From: Paenibacillus marchantiophytorum
Lineage (GTDB): Bacteria > Bacillota > Bacilli > Paenibacillales > NBRC-103111
NCBI RefSeq assembly: GCF_014640555.1
Contig: NZ_BMHE01000048.1
Location: forward strand, 21,437 to 61,126
Reading direction: 5' to 3'
Length of the DNA: 39,690 nt
The position numbers were made by a program, and so were the translations under genes. The notes under the pieces were generated by a model. That model had not been told where the DNA came from. It did no database searches and was given only the letters and a program-made list of their open reading frames with translations. Of this stretch, positions 31,296-39,690 are shown in pieces; within the stretch, counting starts at the first letter, position 1; each line of letters begins with the position of its first letter.

Positions 31296-31646
31296 ATGAA
31301 AAAACAAGATGAGCAAATGATATGGGTGCAGGCCGTATCTTATGAGGATTTGGCGATCAATACGGGAAAAACAATTCGTTATCAAGGCGAAGAAGTTGCG
31401 CTGTTCAGAATGAAAAGCGGCAAACTCCAAGCGATCCAGAACCGCTGTCCTCATAAAGAGGGCGTTTTGGCCGAAGGAATCGTGTGTGACGATCACATAT
31501 TTTGCCCGATGCATGACCGCAAAATTCATCTTCCTTCGGGACTTGTTCAGGCTCCTGATACGGGCTGTGTAAAAACCTATTCAACGAAGATTGAGGATGG
31601 CATGGTCTACATTGGCTTCCCGACAGCAGAAGAAATGGCTAGTTAA
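31296..31646 (+). CDS. nasE: Nitrite reductase small subunit, NasE/NirD (Rieske-type)
   Basis: This 116-residue protein has a Rieske [2Fe-2S] motif, RCPHKEGVLAEG and FCPMHDRKIHL, supplying the Cys-His pairs that hold the cluster. NirD-type proteins are small subunits of NADH nitrite reductase. ATG 31296 follows GGGAGGAG. It lies between nasD and nasC in the same orientation, consistent with one operon. The length is typical. Some NirD proteins lack the cluster ligands; here they are kept. Confidence 0.93.
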   Translation: MKKQDEQMIWVQAVSYEDLAINTGKTIRYQGEEVALFRMKSGKLQAIQNRCPHKEGVLAEGIVCDDHIFCPMHDRKIHLPSGLVQAPDTGCVKTYSTKIEDGMVYIGFPTAEEMAS

Positions 31647-31693
31647 TGAAATAACGATTACAATAGGCATCTATAGAGAGCATTATTGCGGGG

Positions 31694-33811
31694 GTGGGAG
31701 TTATCATATCACCATTATTATCTTTATCGAATCAACAACCGTCCTCCCATTGCTGCTTCTGCAGCATGCAGTGTGGACTGGAGATTGTGCCGAGTGAACG
31801 AACAACGTCAGGTCTTAGCATTAAACCTAGTCAAAACTTTCCGGTAGCGACCGGCAGACTCTGCCAAAAAGGTTTGCATGCGCTTGAGCATGTGCTCCAT
31901 TCGGAGCGCCTTCTCGAGCCTTTCTTCAAGATCGGCAATGATTCGCAGCGGTGGCAGCAGATAACATGGGATCAAGCTTTCACTGACATTGCGGGTAAAA
32001 TTAAGTCGCTGCAAACGGCATACGGCCCTGATGCCATCGGTGTCTACGGCGGTGGGTCACTAACGAACGAGGTTAGCTATCTGCTTGGCAAATTCACACG
32101 TGTTGCATTGCGCTCCAAATATATTGACTATAACGGTCGATATTGTATGTCATCAGCAGCGGCAGCCAGCAATCAAGCTTTTGGCCTTGATCGCGGAATG
32201 ACGATGCCTCTGACGGAAATCTCCAATGCCAAGTACATCATTCTGGCAGGCACGAATATCGCGGAATGCCAACCGACGATGATGCCCTATTTGCTGGAAG
32301 CGAAGAAAAAAGGCGCCGTCATTGTGACAATCGATCCCCGGAACACGATGACATCCAAGGTAGCGGATATCCACGTGCGCTTGCAGCCAGGCTTCGATTC
32401 TGTCTTTATCAATGGTTTGCTGCATGTGATGATTGAGGAAAAGCTCGTCGATCAGCGGTTTATCGGAGAGCGAACTTCCGGTTTTGAACAAGTGAAGGAA
32501 GCAGTAAAGCCATTTACTCCAGCGAGGGTAGAAGCTCTGACGGGTGTTCTGCAAGCCGTAATCCGCACAGTAGCAAGAGGGTTCGCGAAGGCGGAGACGG
32601 GAATTGTTCTGACAGCTCGTGGATTGGAACAGCAAGTAAACGGTGTGGAAAATACGTTGAATTACATCAATCTGACCTTAGTAACTGGCAAAATAGGGCG
32701 CCCAGGCTGTGGATATGGTGCGGTTACAGGCCAAGCGAACGGCCAAGGCGGACGTGAGCATGGGCAAAAAGCGGATCAGCTTCCCGGCTACCGCCTGATC
32801 GAAGATCCAGCGGCTCGCGGTTATGTGGCCAAGATTTGGGGCATCGATCCGAACGAATTGCCTGGCAAAGGTGTTTCAGCTTACGAATTGCTGCAAAAGG
32901 TTGATGAAGGAGAAATCAAGGCGCTGATCGTCCTTGGTTCGAATCCACTGGTCTCTAGTCCGAATAACCGGATGGTGGAGCGGGCTCTTCAAAAGCTCGA
33001 TTTGCTGGTTGTAGTTGATATGTTCGAAACCGAAACGGCGCGTTATGCGCATTATCTGCTGCCGGGATCTTCCTTTGCCGAAGCTGAGGGGACCATGACG
33101 AATTTGGAAGGTCGTGTGTTCCATCGTCAGAAGGCCTTGGAGCTTCCAGGCAACAGTAAGCTCGACTTCCATATTATTTGCCGCTTGGCAGAAGCGTTAG
33201 GGCGAGGCGCTTATTTTCAATATACGGATATTGAGGATGTATTTCGTGAATTAACGGCGGCAACCGCCGGTGGTAAAGCCGATTACAGCGGGATAACGTA
33301 TCGCAGGCTTCAGGAGGAAAAGGGCTTGTTCTGGCCTTGTCCCTCACCGAATCATCCAGGGACTCCGCATTTGTTTGAGCAGCGGTTCCATCATCCGGAT
33401 GGGAAAGCCAAGCTGTTCGGGATTCAGCCCAAAATGCCGGCCGAACCGATTGATTCGGAGTATCCGTATGTACTGACAACGGGGCGGCTTGCGAATCATT
33501 ATTTGAGCGGTGCGCAAACCCGCCGAACCGATGCTTTGAACAAGAAGGCTCCAGTGCCAGTGGCCGAAATTCACCCTTGGCTGGCGAAACGAATCGGACT
33601 CGGAACGGGCAATCAGATCCGTATTACAAGCCGGCGAGGTTCCTTGTGTTTGGAAGTGAAGGTAACGGAAGGCATTCAACCTCGAACCGTATTCGTACCT
33701 TTCCACTGGGGCGACGAAAACTCCATCAATGTCTTGACGAATGATGCTTTGGATCCTACCAGCCGGATGCCGGAATTTAAAATTTGCGCCGTGCAAATCG
33801 AATGTATCTAA
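31694..33811 (+). CDS. nasC: Assimilatory nitrate reductase catalytic subunit (molybdopterin enzyme)
   Basis: This protein of about 705 residues reduces nitrate to nitrite. It begins with a [4Fe-4S] motif, HCCFCSMQCG plus GRLCQKG, followed by the bis-MGD molybdopterin oxidoreductase fold (YGGGSLTNEVSYLLGKF, GTNIAECQPTMMPYL, GREHGQKADQLPGYR, ETARYAHYLLPGSSFAEAEGT) and a C-terminal molydopterin dinucleotide-binding domain (YPYVLTTGRLANHYLSG). The start is uncertain: GTG 31694 is in frame, but the best Shine-Dalgarno-like GGGTGGGAG lies just after it. No electron-transfer subunit gene (NasB type) is next to it. It ends eight bases before the convergent helicase gene. Confidence 0.93.
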   Translation: MGVIISPLLSLSNQQPSSHCCFCSMQCGLEIVPSERTTSGLSIKPSQNFPVATGRLCQKGLHALEHVLHSERLLEPFFKIGNDSQRWQQITWDQAFTDIAGKIKSLQTAYGPDAIGVYGGGSLTNEVSYLLGKFTRVALRSKYIDYNGRYCMSSAAAASNQAFGLDRGMTMPLTEISNAKYIILAGTNIAECQPTMMPYLLEAKKKGAVIVTIDPRNTMTSKVADIHVRLQPGFDSVFINGLLHVMIEEKLVDQRFIGERTSGFEQVKEAVKPFTPARVEALTGVLQAVIRTVARGFAKAETGIVLTARGLEQQVNGVENTLNYINLTLVTGKIGRPGCGYGAVTGQANGQGGREHGQKADQLPGYRLIEDPAARGYVAKIWGIDPNELPGKGVSAYELLQKVDEGEIKALIVLGSNPLVSSPNNRMVERALQKLDLLVVVDMFETETARYAHYLLPGSSFAEAEGTMTNLEGRVFHRQKALELPGNSKLDFHIICRLAEALGRGAYFQYTDIEDVFRELTAATAGGKADYSGITYRRLQEEKGLFWPCPSPNHPGTPHLFEQRFHHPDGKAKLFGIQPKMPAEPIDSEYPYVLTTGRLANHYLSGAQTRRTDALNKKAPVPVAEIHPWLAKRIGLGTGNQIRITSRRGSLCLEVKVTEGIQPRTVFVPFHWGDENSINVLTNDALDPTSRMPEFKICAVQIECI

Positions 33812-33819
33812 GACCGTAC

Positions 33820-36800
33820 TCAGCTCAGTTGGCTTGGCCAAAGGACGAAGCTGGTGCGGTCTTTTTCTGCGCCGAGAAGTTTCAAGTAAGCTTGCTCGGG
33901 GGCTTCCGAGATGCGCACGCCATTCCACGTATCGATCACGATTTTACGCAGGTGATGCTGCTTGAGGAACTGACGGAACATACTTTTGAGTTCTTGAGCC
34001 ACAATGGCAGGTTCACTAACAGGGCTGCTTGAGGATGGCATATGATAGATTCGTTTTCCATTATTTTCAATCCAATATAACCATTCACTGCCTTGAAGCG
34101 CCAAGTAATTGCCTTGTTTGCGTGAAAAAGAAATGCCAGGCATAGCAGGCCAGTCCAGCAGCAGTCCATACGGATTAGCTGGATCTACAGCGCTTAACAG
34201 GGTGAATCTGGCAGGGCTTTCCCAAGCAGCGGGCTGCTGGTGCAGAAGGCTGATGAATTCTTTGGTGGCAAATTGCAAGGCATGCAAATCCGTAATAAAC
34301 AGTCCCCGAACGACTAGTCCCCATTCCTCCAATTGACGCAGCGCAGTTTGAATGGACTCCCACGGAAACGGACAATAGGTTGAAACGACACTTTTGGTGA
34401 CAAGTCCAAAACGTTCCAACAAATGATGTGTCCACTGCATAGCAGATGCCTGCTTATCAAAGGCAGGTTCGATTACCGATTGCAGCGCATACCAGCGACC
34501 TAGTCCGGACTGGAATTTCTCTGGTTTCTTGGAAGCGCCCATCGCATGCAAGCGGAGAGGGGCAAATTGGTCGTTGGCGGCCTGTCCGTCCCAAACGAGC
34601 TGAAGCAATTCTTCCAATAAAGAAGATGGCGTTTTTCCTGTTTCGATGCCAAGCTTACTAAGAAAACTGGCCCCTTTTTCCTGAAGCAAATGAAGTAAAT
34701 AGGGCTGGGATACAGGTCTGGCATTCACGTCTGCTAGGCAGGGAGCGAGCAAAGCGTGATGATCCGAGAGAAAGAAGGCGATCCGGCCTTCCTTTTCATC
34801 TGGCTCTTTGCGCCCCATCCATAGAATCTGCCCTGAAGAACACAGGGTATCCAGATCCTGCTTGCGATACGAAAGTTGACGACTCGGGAATAACAGCGAT
34901 TCCCAATGTGAAACGGGCAGGAAGAAACCCTGTAAATCCGTAATGATCGAAAGTAACTGCTCCATCCCGGATATCTCTGGTAGCACGGTGAGCTTGCGCC
35001 TGAGCGGCATATGCGCCAAATAAGTGGATGGGGAGATGGCTCCGCCACCTCGGCGATAAGACTGCAAGGACATGCGAATTAAGCGCGAGGCCACCTTGCT
35101 GCTGGTCCATAACTCTTCTGTATCGGCTTCAGCAAATGGGGCTGCTGCTATCGTTTGGGATTCTAGCGCCGCTTGTATCCAATGATCTGCTACGCCAGGT
35201 TCAATTTCAAAGCGAGAGACAAGTTCATCCTTCGTAAAGGAAAGTCGCCCATCAGCAAATCGTTGAAAGATGAAGGCTCTGGAAACCGCATCTTCGGAAA
35301 GTGTGCCATAGAAATCCAGTTCGTCGCTGCACAGATAGCGGGTTTCGTTTGAATAAGCAGTAGCAGCGATCTTGCCTTCTTGCAAGAGCTCGTCGATCCA
35401 TGCGGCTATCCAAGGTTCATCGGGAGCGCTGACCTTAACGAGTTCGGAAAGCGAGGAATCCCCGCGTTCCTTCAGAAAACGCAGCACTTCACCGGTAGAG
35501 GAGAGCGGTTCATCTGTCTTCGTGAGCTTATGTTCCTCAGCTTCGATTGCTTGAGGGCTGACAACGTTGCGAATGGCGGCCGTTCCGAAGATTTCGGCGG
35601 CCATTTGTCGGCTGAAGCCTAGCAGTTCCACTTGCAAATCCTCCGATAAAGCATCGGATTCATATATTTTTTGCGCCACGTAGTCCGATTTGAACTGGGC
35701 GGCAAGTGGGGAAGGGAAGTGGTTGCGATGAACGGCAATCTGAATATCCCCTGTCTGAATAGCTGTGAGAGTATTCCTCAGATTCGGCAGATCGACGTGA
35801 TCTTCCAAACATTCACGCATCGCCTCTTGGAATAAAGGGAAACGCTCCTTAAAGGGCAAAGCTTCCTTCATAAGCTCCTGCCCGCGCAGCCGCTTGATCC
35901 AAGCCGGAACGCGCGTAAAACTGCGGGAGAGCAGCAAGGAGGTTTCGGCTAAACGCTGAAAGGCTGCGCCGAACATGCCGGACTCGGCAACTGTTTCAAT
36001 GACGAATTGTTCCGCCTCCTCGGGCGTCATAGATAGAATGGCAGGTAGTAAAGCATCATGGAAACTAGGGAATATTAGCTCAATACCATTGTCTTTGGCA
36101 TTGGCGTAGATAGCCGTTAATCCTTGTTGCTTGAGATGTTTCTCTATTCCCATGAGCCAAGAGCGATTTAATTTACGGCCAAAAAGGCTGTGTAAAATGG
36201 TATGAGCTTGATTATTCTCATCCACAAAGGACTCGATGACAATCGTTGCATCGGTGGGTACAGCGTTCACTGCAAGTTGATTGCGGACAAGGCTGATCAG
36301 GGATTGACTGGCTTCGGCGTCGAAATAATAGCGTTCCTCGAGCCAATTCTGAACATCAATGTCTGCCTCGGTGCGTGACTTGACTTGCAAACGATCTCGC
36401 AGCTCGCGCCAAATGTGACCGGTTTGCACTCCGAGCTCAAAGGATTTCCCACCGGATTCGCCACGCCAGAAGGGGATTTCGCTGTAGCGATTCTCCGCTT
36501 CCTGCACATAGATGCGCTCCGGGCGCTTGCGCACGATACGCCATGATGCTGTGCCTAATTGGAAGACGTCTCCTACGGACGATTCATGAATGAATTCTTC
36601 ATCCAGTTCTCCAAGATGAAGACCTGTCTCGTTGTGATGCACGGGATAGGCCGTGCTTTGCGGAATGGTGCCTGCTCCGGTCAGCGCAGCCATCTGCGTG
36701 GCGGCGAGCCGTTCGAGGCTGCCGGTTTCGCGGTTCCACGCGATGAGCGGGCGAACGAACGGATAGAGACCGGACAGGACTTCCAGCATCGCCAACCAGC

Positions 36801-38169
36801 GTTCTTCCGGCAGCTCGTGGAAGGAGTCGCTCTGCGCCAGCAAGCGCCCCAGCCTCGCCACATCCAGCTCGTCGCCCATCGCCGTCATGGCGACGAGCTG
36901 CTGGGCCAGCACATCGAGACTGCCCCGCGGAATGCGGATGTCCTCGATGTCGCGCGCTGCGATCCGCCGGCTGAGCACGGCGAGCTCCGGCAGCAGGCTG
37001 CGGCTGCGCGCCAGCAGCACGCCCCGGCTGACGCTGCCGACGGCGTGGCCGGCACGGCCGATCCGCTGGATGCCTGCGGCAGCGGAGAAGGGAGAGTCGA
37101 GCTGGATGACCAGCTCGACATGACCGACGTCGATGCCGAGCTCCAGCGACGACGTGGCAACCAGGCAGCGAAGCTCGCCGGCCTTGAGCATGCGCTCGAC
37201 CTCGAGCCGCTTCTCGCGGGCGACGCTGCCGTGGTGGCTCTTCGCGATCTCATGACCGACATGGTCATTGAGTCGCAGGGTAATGCGTTCGCAAAGCCTG
37301 CGGCTGTTGGCGAAGATCAGGACCGTGCTGCAGCCTTCCATCAGCTGCAGCAGCCGCTCTACCAGCGGCGTCCATATCGCCTCTTTGTCTGCTCCGGCTT
37401 TTGCAGGCTCCGGCATCGTCACCTGCAGCGCGTACTGCTTCTCGGCTTTGCTCTCGATAATGCGGACCTGCCTTGGCTGATCCGCTTCCCAGCCGCCGAG
37501 AAACTGCGCGACCCGCTGGATCGGCTTCTGCGTGGCAGATACGCCGATCCGCTGGACGGATCGCCCGCACCAGGCGCCAAGCCTTTCGAGCGTGAGCGAC
37601 AAATGCATACCGCGCTTGTCCGCTGCCAGATCGTGAATCTCGTCGACGACGATTTGTTCCACGCTCTTGAGCATATCTCTCGCGCGCGATGACGTGAGCA
37701 GCAGGTACAACGATTCTGGCGTTGTTACCAATAGGTCTGGCGGCTGCTTCAGCATCGACGCTCGCGTGCTTTGCGGCGTATCGCCGGTCCGCACGCCGAC
37801 GCGCAGTCCGCGCCAAGCAGTTTCATGATTCAAAGAAGCGGCCAGCGCTTCAATTTCCCCGGTGAAATGGATCAAATGATCATGAATATCGTTGTTGAGC
37901 GCTTTCAGCGGAGTGACCACCAAGACGCGTACACCCGGCACATAAGCATCGCCAAGCGCTTGTTTCGTGTGCACAACTTGGTCCATACCCGGAAGCAAGG
38001 CGGCCAACGTTTTACCTGATCCCGTAGGGGAAGATATGAGCGTATGCGCCCTGGTACGTATCGCATTCCATGCCTGCTTCTGCACATCGGTTGGTTCACC
38101 GAAACGGGAAGAAAACCATGCTGTCAGAATCGGATGAAAATGAGACAGCTCTGGCGCTATGTTCGTCAT
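33820..38169 (-). CDS. lhr: Large Lhr-type DEAD/DEAH-box helicase
   Basis: This 1449-residue protein is a superfamily 2 helicase of the Lhr family. It has a Q-motif region, Walker A SSPTGSGKT (46-54), DEIH (176-179), SAT (211-213) and motif VI QRIGRAGH (368-375), then the winged-helix and Lhr-core domains and a long C-terminal extension (about 600-1449) as in the long Lhr-CTH form. Lhr proteins are DNA- and RNA-DNA-translocating enzymes linked to repair in other bacteria. ATG 38169 follows AAGGGAGAG. The part coding residues about 150-500 (36650-37700) is clearly richer in GC than the rest of the gene. It converges on nasC with only eight bases between. Confidence 0.92.
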   Translation of the reverse strand: MTNIAPELSHFHPILTAWFSSRFGEPTDVQKQAWNAIRTRAHTLISSPTGSGKTLAALLPGMDQVVHTKQALGDAYVPGVRVLVVTPLKALNNDIHDHLIHFTGEIEALAASLNHETAWRGLRVGVRTGDTPQSTRASMLKQPPDLLVTTPESLYLLLTSSRARDMLKSVEQIVVDEIHDLAADKRGMHLSLTLERLGAWCGRSVQRIGVSATQKPIQRVAQFLGGWEADQPRQVRIIESKAEKQYALQVTMPEPAKAGADKEAIWTPLVERLLQLMEGCSTVLIFANSRRLCERITLRLNDHVGHEIAKSHHGSVAREKRLEVERMLKAGELRCLVATSSLELGIDVGHVELVIQLDSPFSAAAGIQRIGRAGHAVGSVSRGVLLARSRSLLPELAVLSRRIAARDIEDIRIPRGSLDVLAQQLVAMTAMGDELDVARLGRLLAQSDSFHELPEERWLAMLEVLSGLYPFVRPLIAWNRETGSLERLAATQMAALTGAGTIPQSTAYPVHHNETGLHLGELDEEFIHESSVGDVFQLGTASWRIVRKRPERIYVQEAENRYSEIPFWRGESGGKSFELGVQTGHIWRELRDRLQVKSRTEADIDVQNWLEERYYFDAEASQSLISLVRNQLAVNAVPTDATIVIESFVDENNQAHTILHSLFGRKLNRSWLMGIEKHLKQQGLTAIYANAKDNGIELIFPSFHDALLPAILSMTPEEAEQFVIETVAESGMFGAAFQRLAETSLLLSRSFTRVPAWIKRLRGQELMKEALPFKERFPLFQEAMRECLEDHVDLPNLRNTLTAIQTGDIQIAVHRNHFPSPLAAQFKSDYVAQKIYESDALSEDLQVELLGFSRQMAAEIFGTAAIRNVVSPQAIEAEEHKLTKTDEPLSSTGEVLRFLKERGDSSLSELVKVSAPDEPWIAAWIDELLQEGKIAATAYSNETRYLCSDELDFYGTLSEDAVSRAFIFQRFADGRLSFTKDELVSRFEIEPGVADHWIQAALESQTIAAAPFAEADTEELWTSSKVASRLIRMSLQSYRRGGGAISPSTYLAHMPLRRKLTVLPEISGMEQLLSIITDLQGFFLPVSHWESLLFPSRQLSYRKQDLDTLCSSGQILWMGRKEPDEKEGRIAFFLSDHHALLAPCLADVNARPVSQPYLLHLLQEKGASFLSKLGIETGKTPSSLLEELLQLVWDGQAANDQFAPLRLHAMGASKKPEKFQSGLGRWYALQSVIEPAFDKQASAMQWTHHLLERFGLVTKSVVSTYCPFPWESIQTALRQLEEWGLVVRGLFITDLHALQFATKEFISLLHQQPAAWESPARFTLLSAVDPANPYGLLLDWPAMPGISFSRKQGNYLALQGSEWLYWIENNGKRIYHMPSSSSPVSEPAIVAQELKSMFRQFLKQHHLRKIVIDTWNGVRISEAPEQAYLKLLGAEKDRTSFVLWPSQLS

Positions 38170-38370
38170 ATCGTTCTCTCCCTTGCTTACACTTTATTCC
38201 AACATAGCATATTGGAAGGCTCTTAGCCAACGCCGAGAGAACCTTACTTACTTTTATGTTACTAACGCATCATTTTTTCAGTTCTTATCAAGCTTTCTAT
38301 TTGCCCTTATACTTGGGAAGACAAGAAGATAGGCAGATAGGCAGCTCATTTCAAGGGAGGCAATTAGGTG

Positions 38371-39243
38371 ATGGGGAAAGCGCGAGTCATTGTTACTGGA
38401 GGCAGCGGTAAAGCGGGCCAGTGGATTTTAAAACATTTTGTGGAAAATGAGTATGAAGTCATTAATTTGGACGTCAAGGCTCCAGCTGAGCCGATCTGTC
38501 GGACGATTATTACGGATCTCAACGATTTGGGGCAGGTTCATAATGCCTTATCGGCTTTTAGCAGCGGGAATCGGCAGGAAGTTGCAGGCATTGTTCATTT
38601 TGCGGCCATTCCACAAGCCTATACACATACGAATGACGTTTGCTTTCGGAACAACGTGATGAGTACTTACAATATTTTGGAGGCGGCAGCCAACCTGGGA
38701 ATCAAGAAAGTGGTTCTGGCATCGAGCGAATCATCTTACGGCATCTGCTTTGCCAGTGAATTCATGGAGCCGCAATATGTGCCTATCGACGAAGCTCATC
38801 CGCAATTGCCGGAAGACAGCTATGGCCTGTCCAAAGTTGTGAATGAGGTCACCGCGCAAGCCTTCCACCGACGGACGGGCATGCAGGTCATCAGTTTCCG
38901 TCTGGGGAATATTCTAGTTCCTGAGAACTATGCGGAGCTGAAAGCCAACTTTGATAACACAGAAGCGCGTTTGCGGATCTTGTGGTCTTATATCGACGCC
39001 AGAGACGTAGCCTCTGCGTGCTTGAAAGCGATTGAAGTCGATGGACTTGGCGCTGAAGCCTTAATTATTGCAGCGGATGACAGCTCATCGAATCGGCTTA
39101 CCCGAGATTTAGTCGCGCAATACCTCCCCGGAGTAAAAGATATACGTTCATCCCTGGAGGGGAGAACATCCCTAATCTCCAATGCCAAGGCCAAGAAGCT
39201 GTTGGATTGGGAGCCGAAGTTTCATCTGATGGAGCAATCGTAG
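38371..39243 (+). CDS. NAD-dependent epimerase/dehydratase (extended SDR)
   Basis: This 290-residue SDR protein has the nucleotide-binding VTGGSGKAGQW (Gly-x2-Gly-x2-Gly pattern), HFAAIPQAYTH, VVLASSESSYG and the catalytic Tyr-x3-Lys in DSYGLSKVVNE. SFRLGNIL and YIDARDVASACLKA are typical of sugar or small-metabolite epimerases and reductases of this class. GTG 38368 and ATG 38371 are both well placed after GGGAGG; I choose the ATG. It is a single gene ended by a strong terminator. The substrate is unknown; it is shorter than GalE and could be a uronate or aldose dehydrogenase-like enzyme. Confidence 0.85.
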   Translation: MGKARVIVTGGSGKAGQWILKHFVENEYEVINLDVKAPAEPICRTIITDLNDLGQVHNALSAFSSGNRQEVAGIVHFAAIPQAYTHTNDVCFRNNVMSTYNILEAAANLGIKKVVLASSESSYGICFASEFMEPQYVPIDEAHPQLPEDSYGLSKVVNEVTAQAFHRRTGMQVISFRLGNILVPENYAELKANFDNTEARLRILWSYIDARDVASACLKAIEVDGLGAEALIIAADDSSSNRLTRDLVAQYLPGVKDIRSSLEGRTSLISNAKAKKLLDWEPKFHLMEQS

Positions 39244-39259
39244 GGGTCGCAGCAACCGC

Positions 39260-39311
39260 AAAAAAGCGAACAGTCCTTTTGAGTAAGCAAAAGGGGGTGT
39301 TCGCTTTTTTT
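39260..39311 (+). terminator. Strong Rho-independent terminator
   Basis: AAAAAAGCGAACA pairs perfectly with TGTTCGCTTTTTT, with CCTTTT/AAAAGG pairing inside. It lies 16 bases after the SDR stop codon. The A-rich left arm would also allow termination from the other side. Confidence 0.9.
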
Positions 39312-39314
39312 GAG

Positions 39315-39520
39315 GTCTTGAGTGGCATCTAATGAACTGTAGGATGTTTATAGACGAGAAAATGGCTACTTTGGAGATGTAATGAACTGGATTAACGCTA
39401 TCGAGCAAATTTTAGGCGGATAGGTGATCATTTGCATAAAATAGGGCATCTGGCATTCATTAGATTTTTAGAATGAGCGATTTTGGCCGAATAAAGGTTA
39501 TTGAGTTCGTAGGGAGGCTT
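39315..39520. repeat. Dispersed intergenic repeat, copy 2
   Basis: This is the partner of 17341-17547. The two share long blocks such as TTATAGACGAGAAAAT, AATGAACTGGATT, CGCTATCGAGCA and ATTGAGTTCGTA in the same order. It starts right after the terminator of the SDR gene and lies in a 340-base gap without a gene. Confidence 0.8.
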
Positions 39521-39585
39521 GCGAAGGTGCATGGACTTGAAGACCTAGCCGCAGGCTAGTTTTTAAACTACGACAGTATAATTAA

Positions 39586-39690
39586 CTAACCGTTCAATAA
39601 ATCCCATTTTTGCTCTAAATCATTGAGGTAACCTTCGGTATTGCGATTAAATTTCTTGCGTAATATAACGCTGGTTAAACGCTGATTCCA
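39586..39690 (-). CDS. 3' end of an unidentified gene, cut by the window edge
   Basis: On the minus strand an open frame enters from the right edge and ends at TAG (39586-39588). The 34 visible residues include SVILRKKFNRNTEGYLNDLE and end in QKWDLLNG. They look like a real helical C-terminus, but too little is visible to name a family. Confidence 0.45.
   Translation of the reverse strand, partial: WNQRLTSVILRKKFNRNTEGYLNDLEQKWDLLNG

Noticed and set aside
36559..37692. Long plus-strand open frame (377 codons) inside lhr
   Set aside because: It lies antisense to the conserved helicase core in a GC-rich stretch where stop codons are rare. It has a biased, low-information composition and no ribosome binding site.
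39545..39564. CTAGCC-GCA-GGCTAG followed by five T residues
   Set aside because: The stem is only six pairs and no plus-strand gene ends nearby; it is probably part of the repeat's tail rather than a working terminator.
1..39690. CRISPR arrays, tRNA or rRNA genes, intact insertion sequences and prophage genes
   Set aside because: I looked for regular spaced repeats, cloverleaf-like sequences and transposase or integrase motifs and saw none. Weak or unusual RNA genes could still be missed by eye.

Overview
The window looks like chromosomal DNA of a Paenibacillaceae-type Firmicute (probably Paenibacillus or a close relative). This is inferred from the strong AGGAGG-type ribosome binding sites with frequent TTG and GTG starts, from FapR-, Fur- and TnrA/GlnR-type operators, from S-layer-homology and sortase remnants, and from the kinds of protein families present. 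I see no rRNA, tRNA, CRISPR array, intact transposase or phage module.

Left part (1-15668), a surface-glycan-like accessory region. Four tandem DUF1796 paralogues lie on the minus strand (233-2787). On the plus strand follow two small beta-rich proteins, a GT4 glycosyltransferase, two paralogous Asp-box beta-propellers, another small beta-rich protein, a two-domain GT2 enzyme and a second GT4 enzyme. After a bidirectional terminator comes a minus-strand GalE-like epimerase. A second plus-strand run has three GT2 enzymes and three small helical paralogues. The layout suggests assembly and display of a cell- or spore-surface glycoconjugate, but this is inference.

Middle part (15670-25135). A solitary fabH sits behind a perfect FapR operator, beside a 5'-truncated S-layer-homology remnant. 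Two kinds of intergenic repeat occur here. A PhyH-HEAT fusion gene is divergent from an araC-type regulator, and directly downstream of that regulator is the tail of a lost class B sortase. Then come a secreted peptidoglycan-binding/CAP protein, a Fur-box promoter, a nitroreductase and a membrane GGDEF-EAL protein.

Right part (25299-33811), an assimilatory nitrate/nitrite island. An ANTAR-domain regulator and a degenerate TrpD2-like protein form a minus-strand operon divergent from narK, nasD/nirB, nasE/nirD and the nitrate reductase catalytic subunit nasC. The narK leader carries a sigma-A promoter overlapped by a perfect TnrA/GlnR box. It then has two successive ANTAR-type dual-hairpin modules, each overlapping its own terminator. 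This tandem antitermination leader is the most interesting regulatory structure in the window.

The right end holds a 1449-residue Lhr-type helicase on the minus strand, a plus-strand SDR epimerase with a strong terminator, a second copy of a dispersed intergenic repeat, and the 3' end of an unidentified minus-strand gene.
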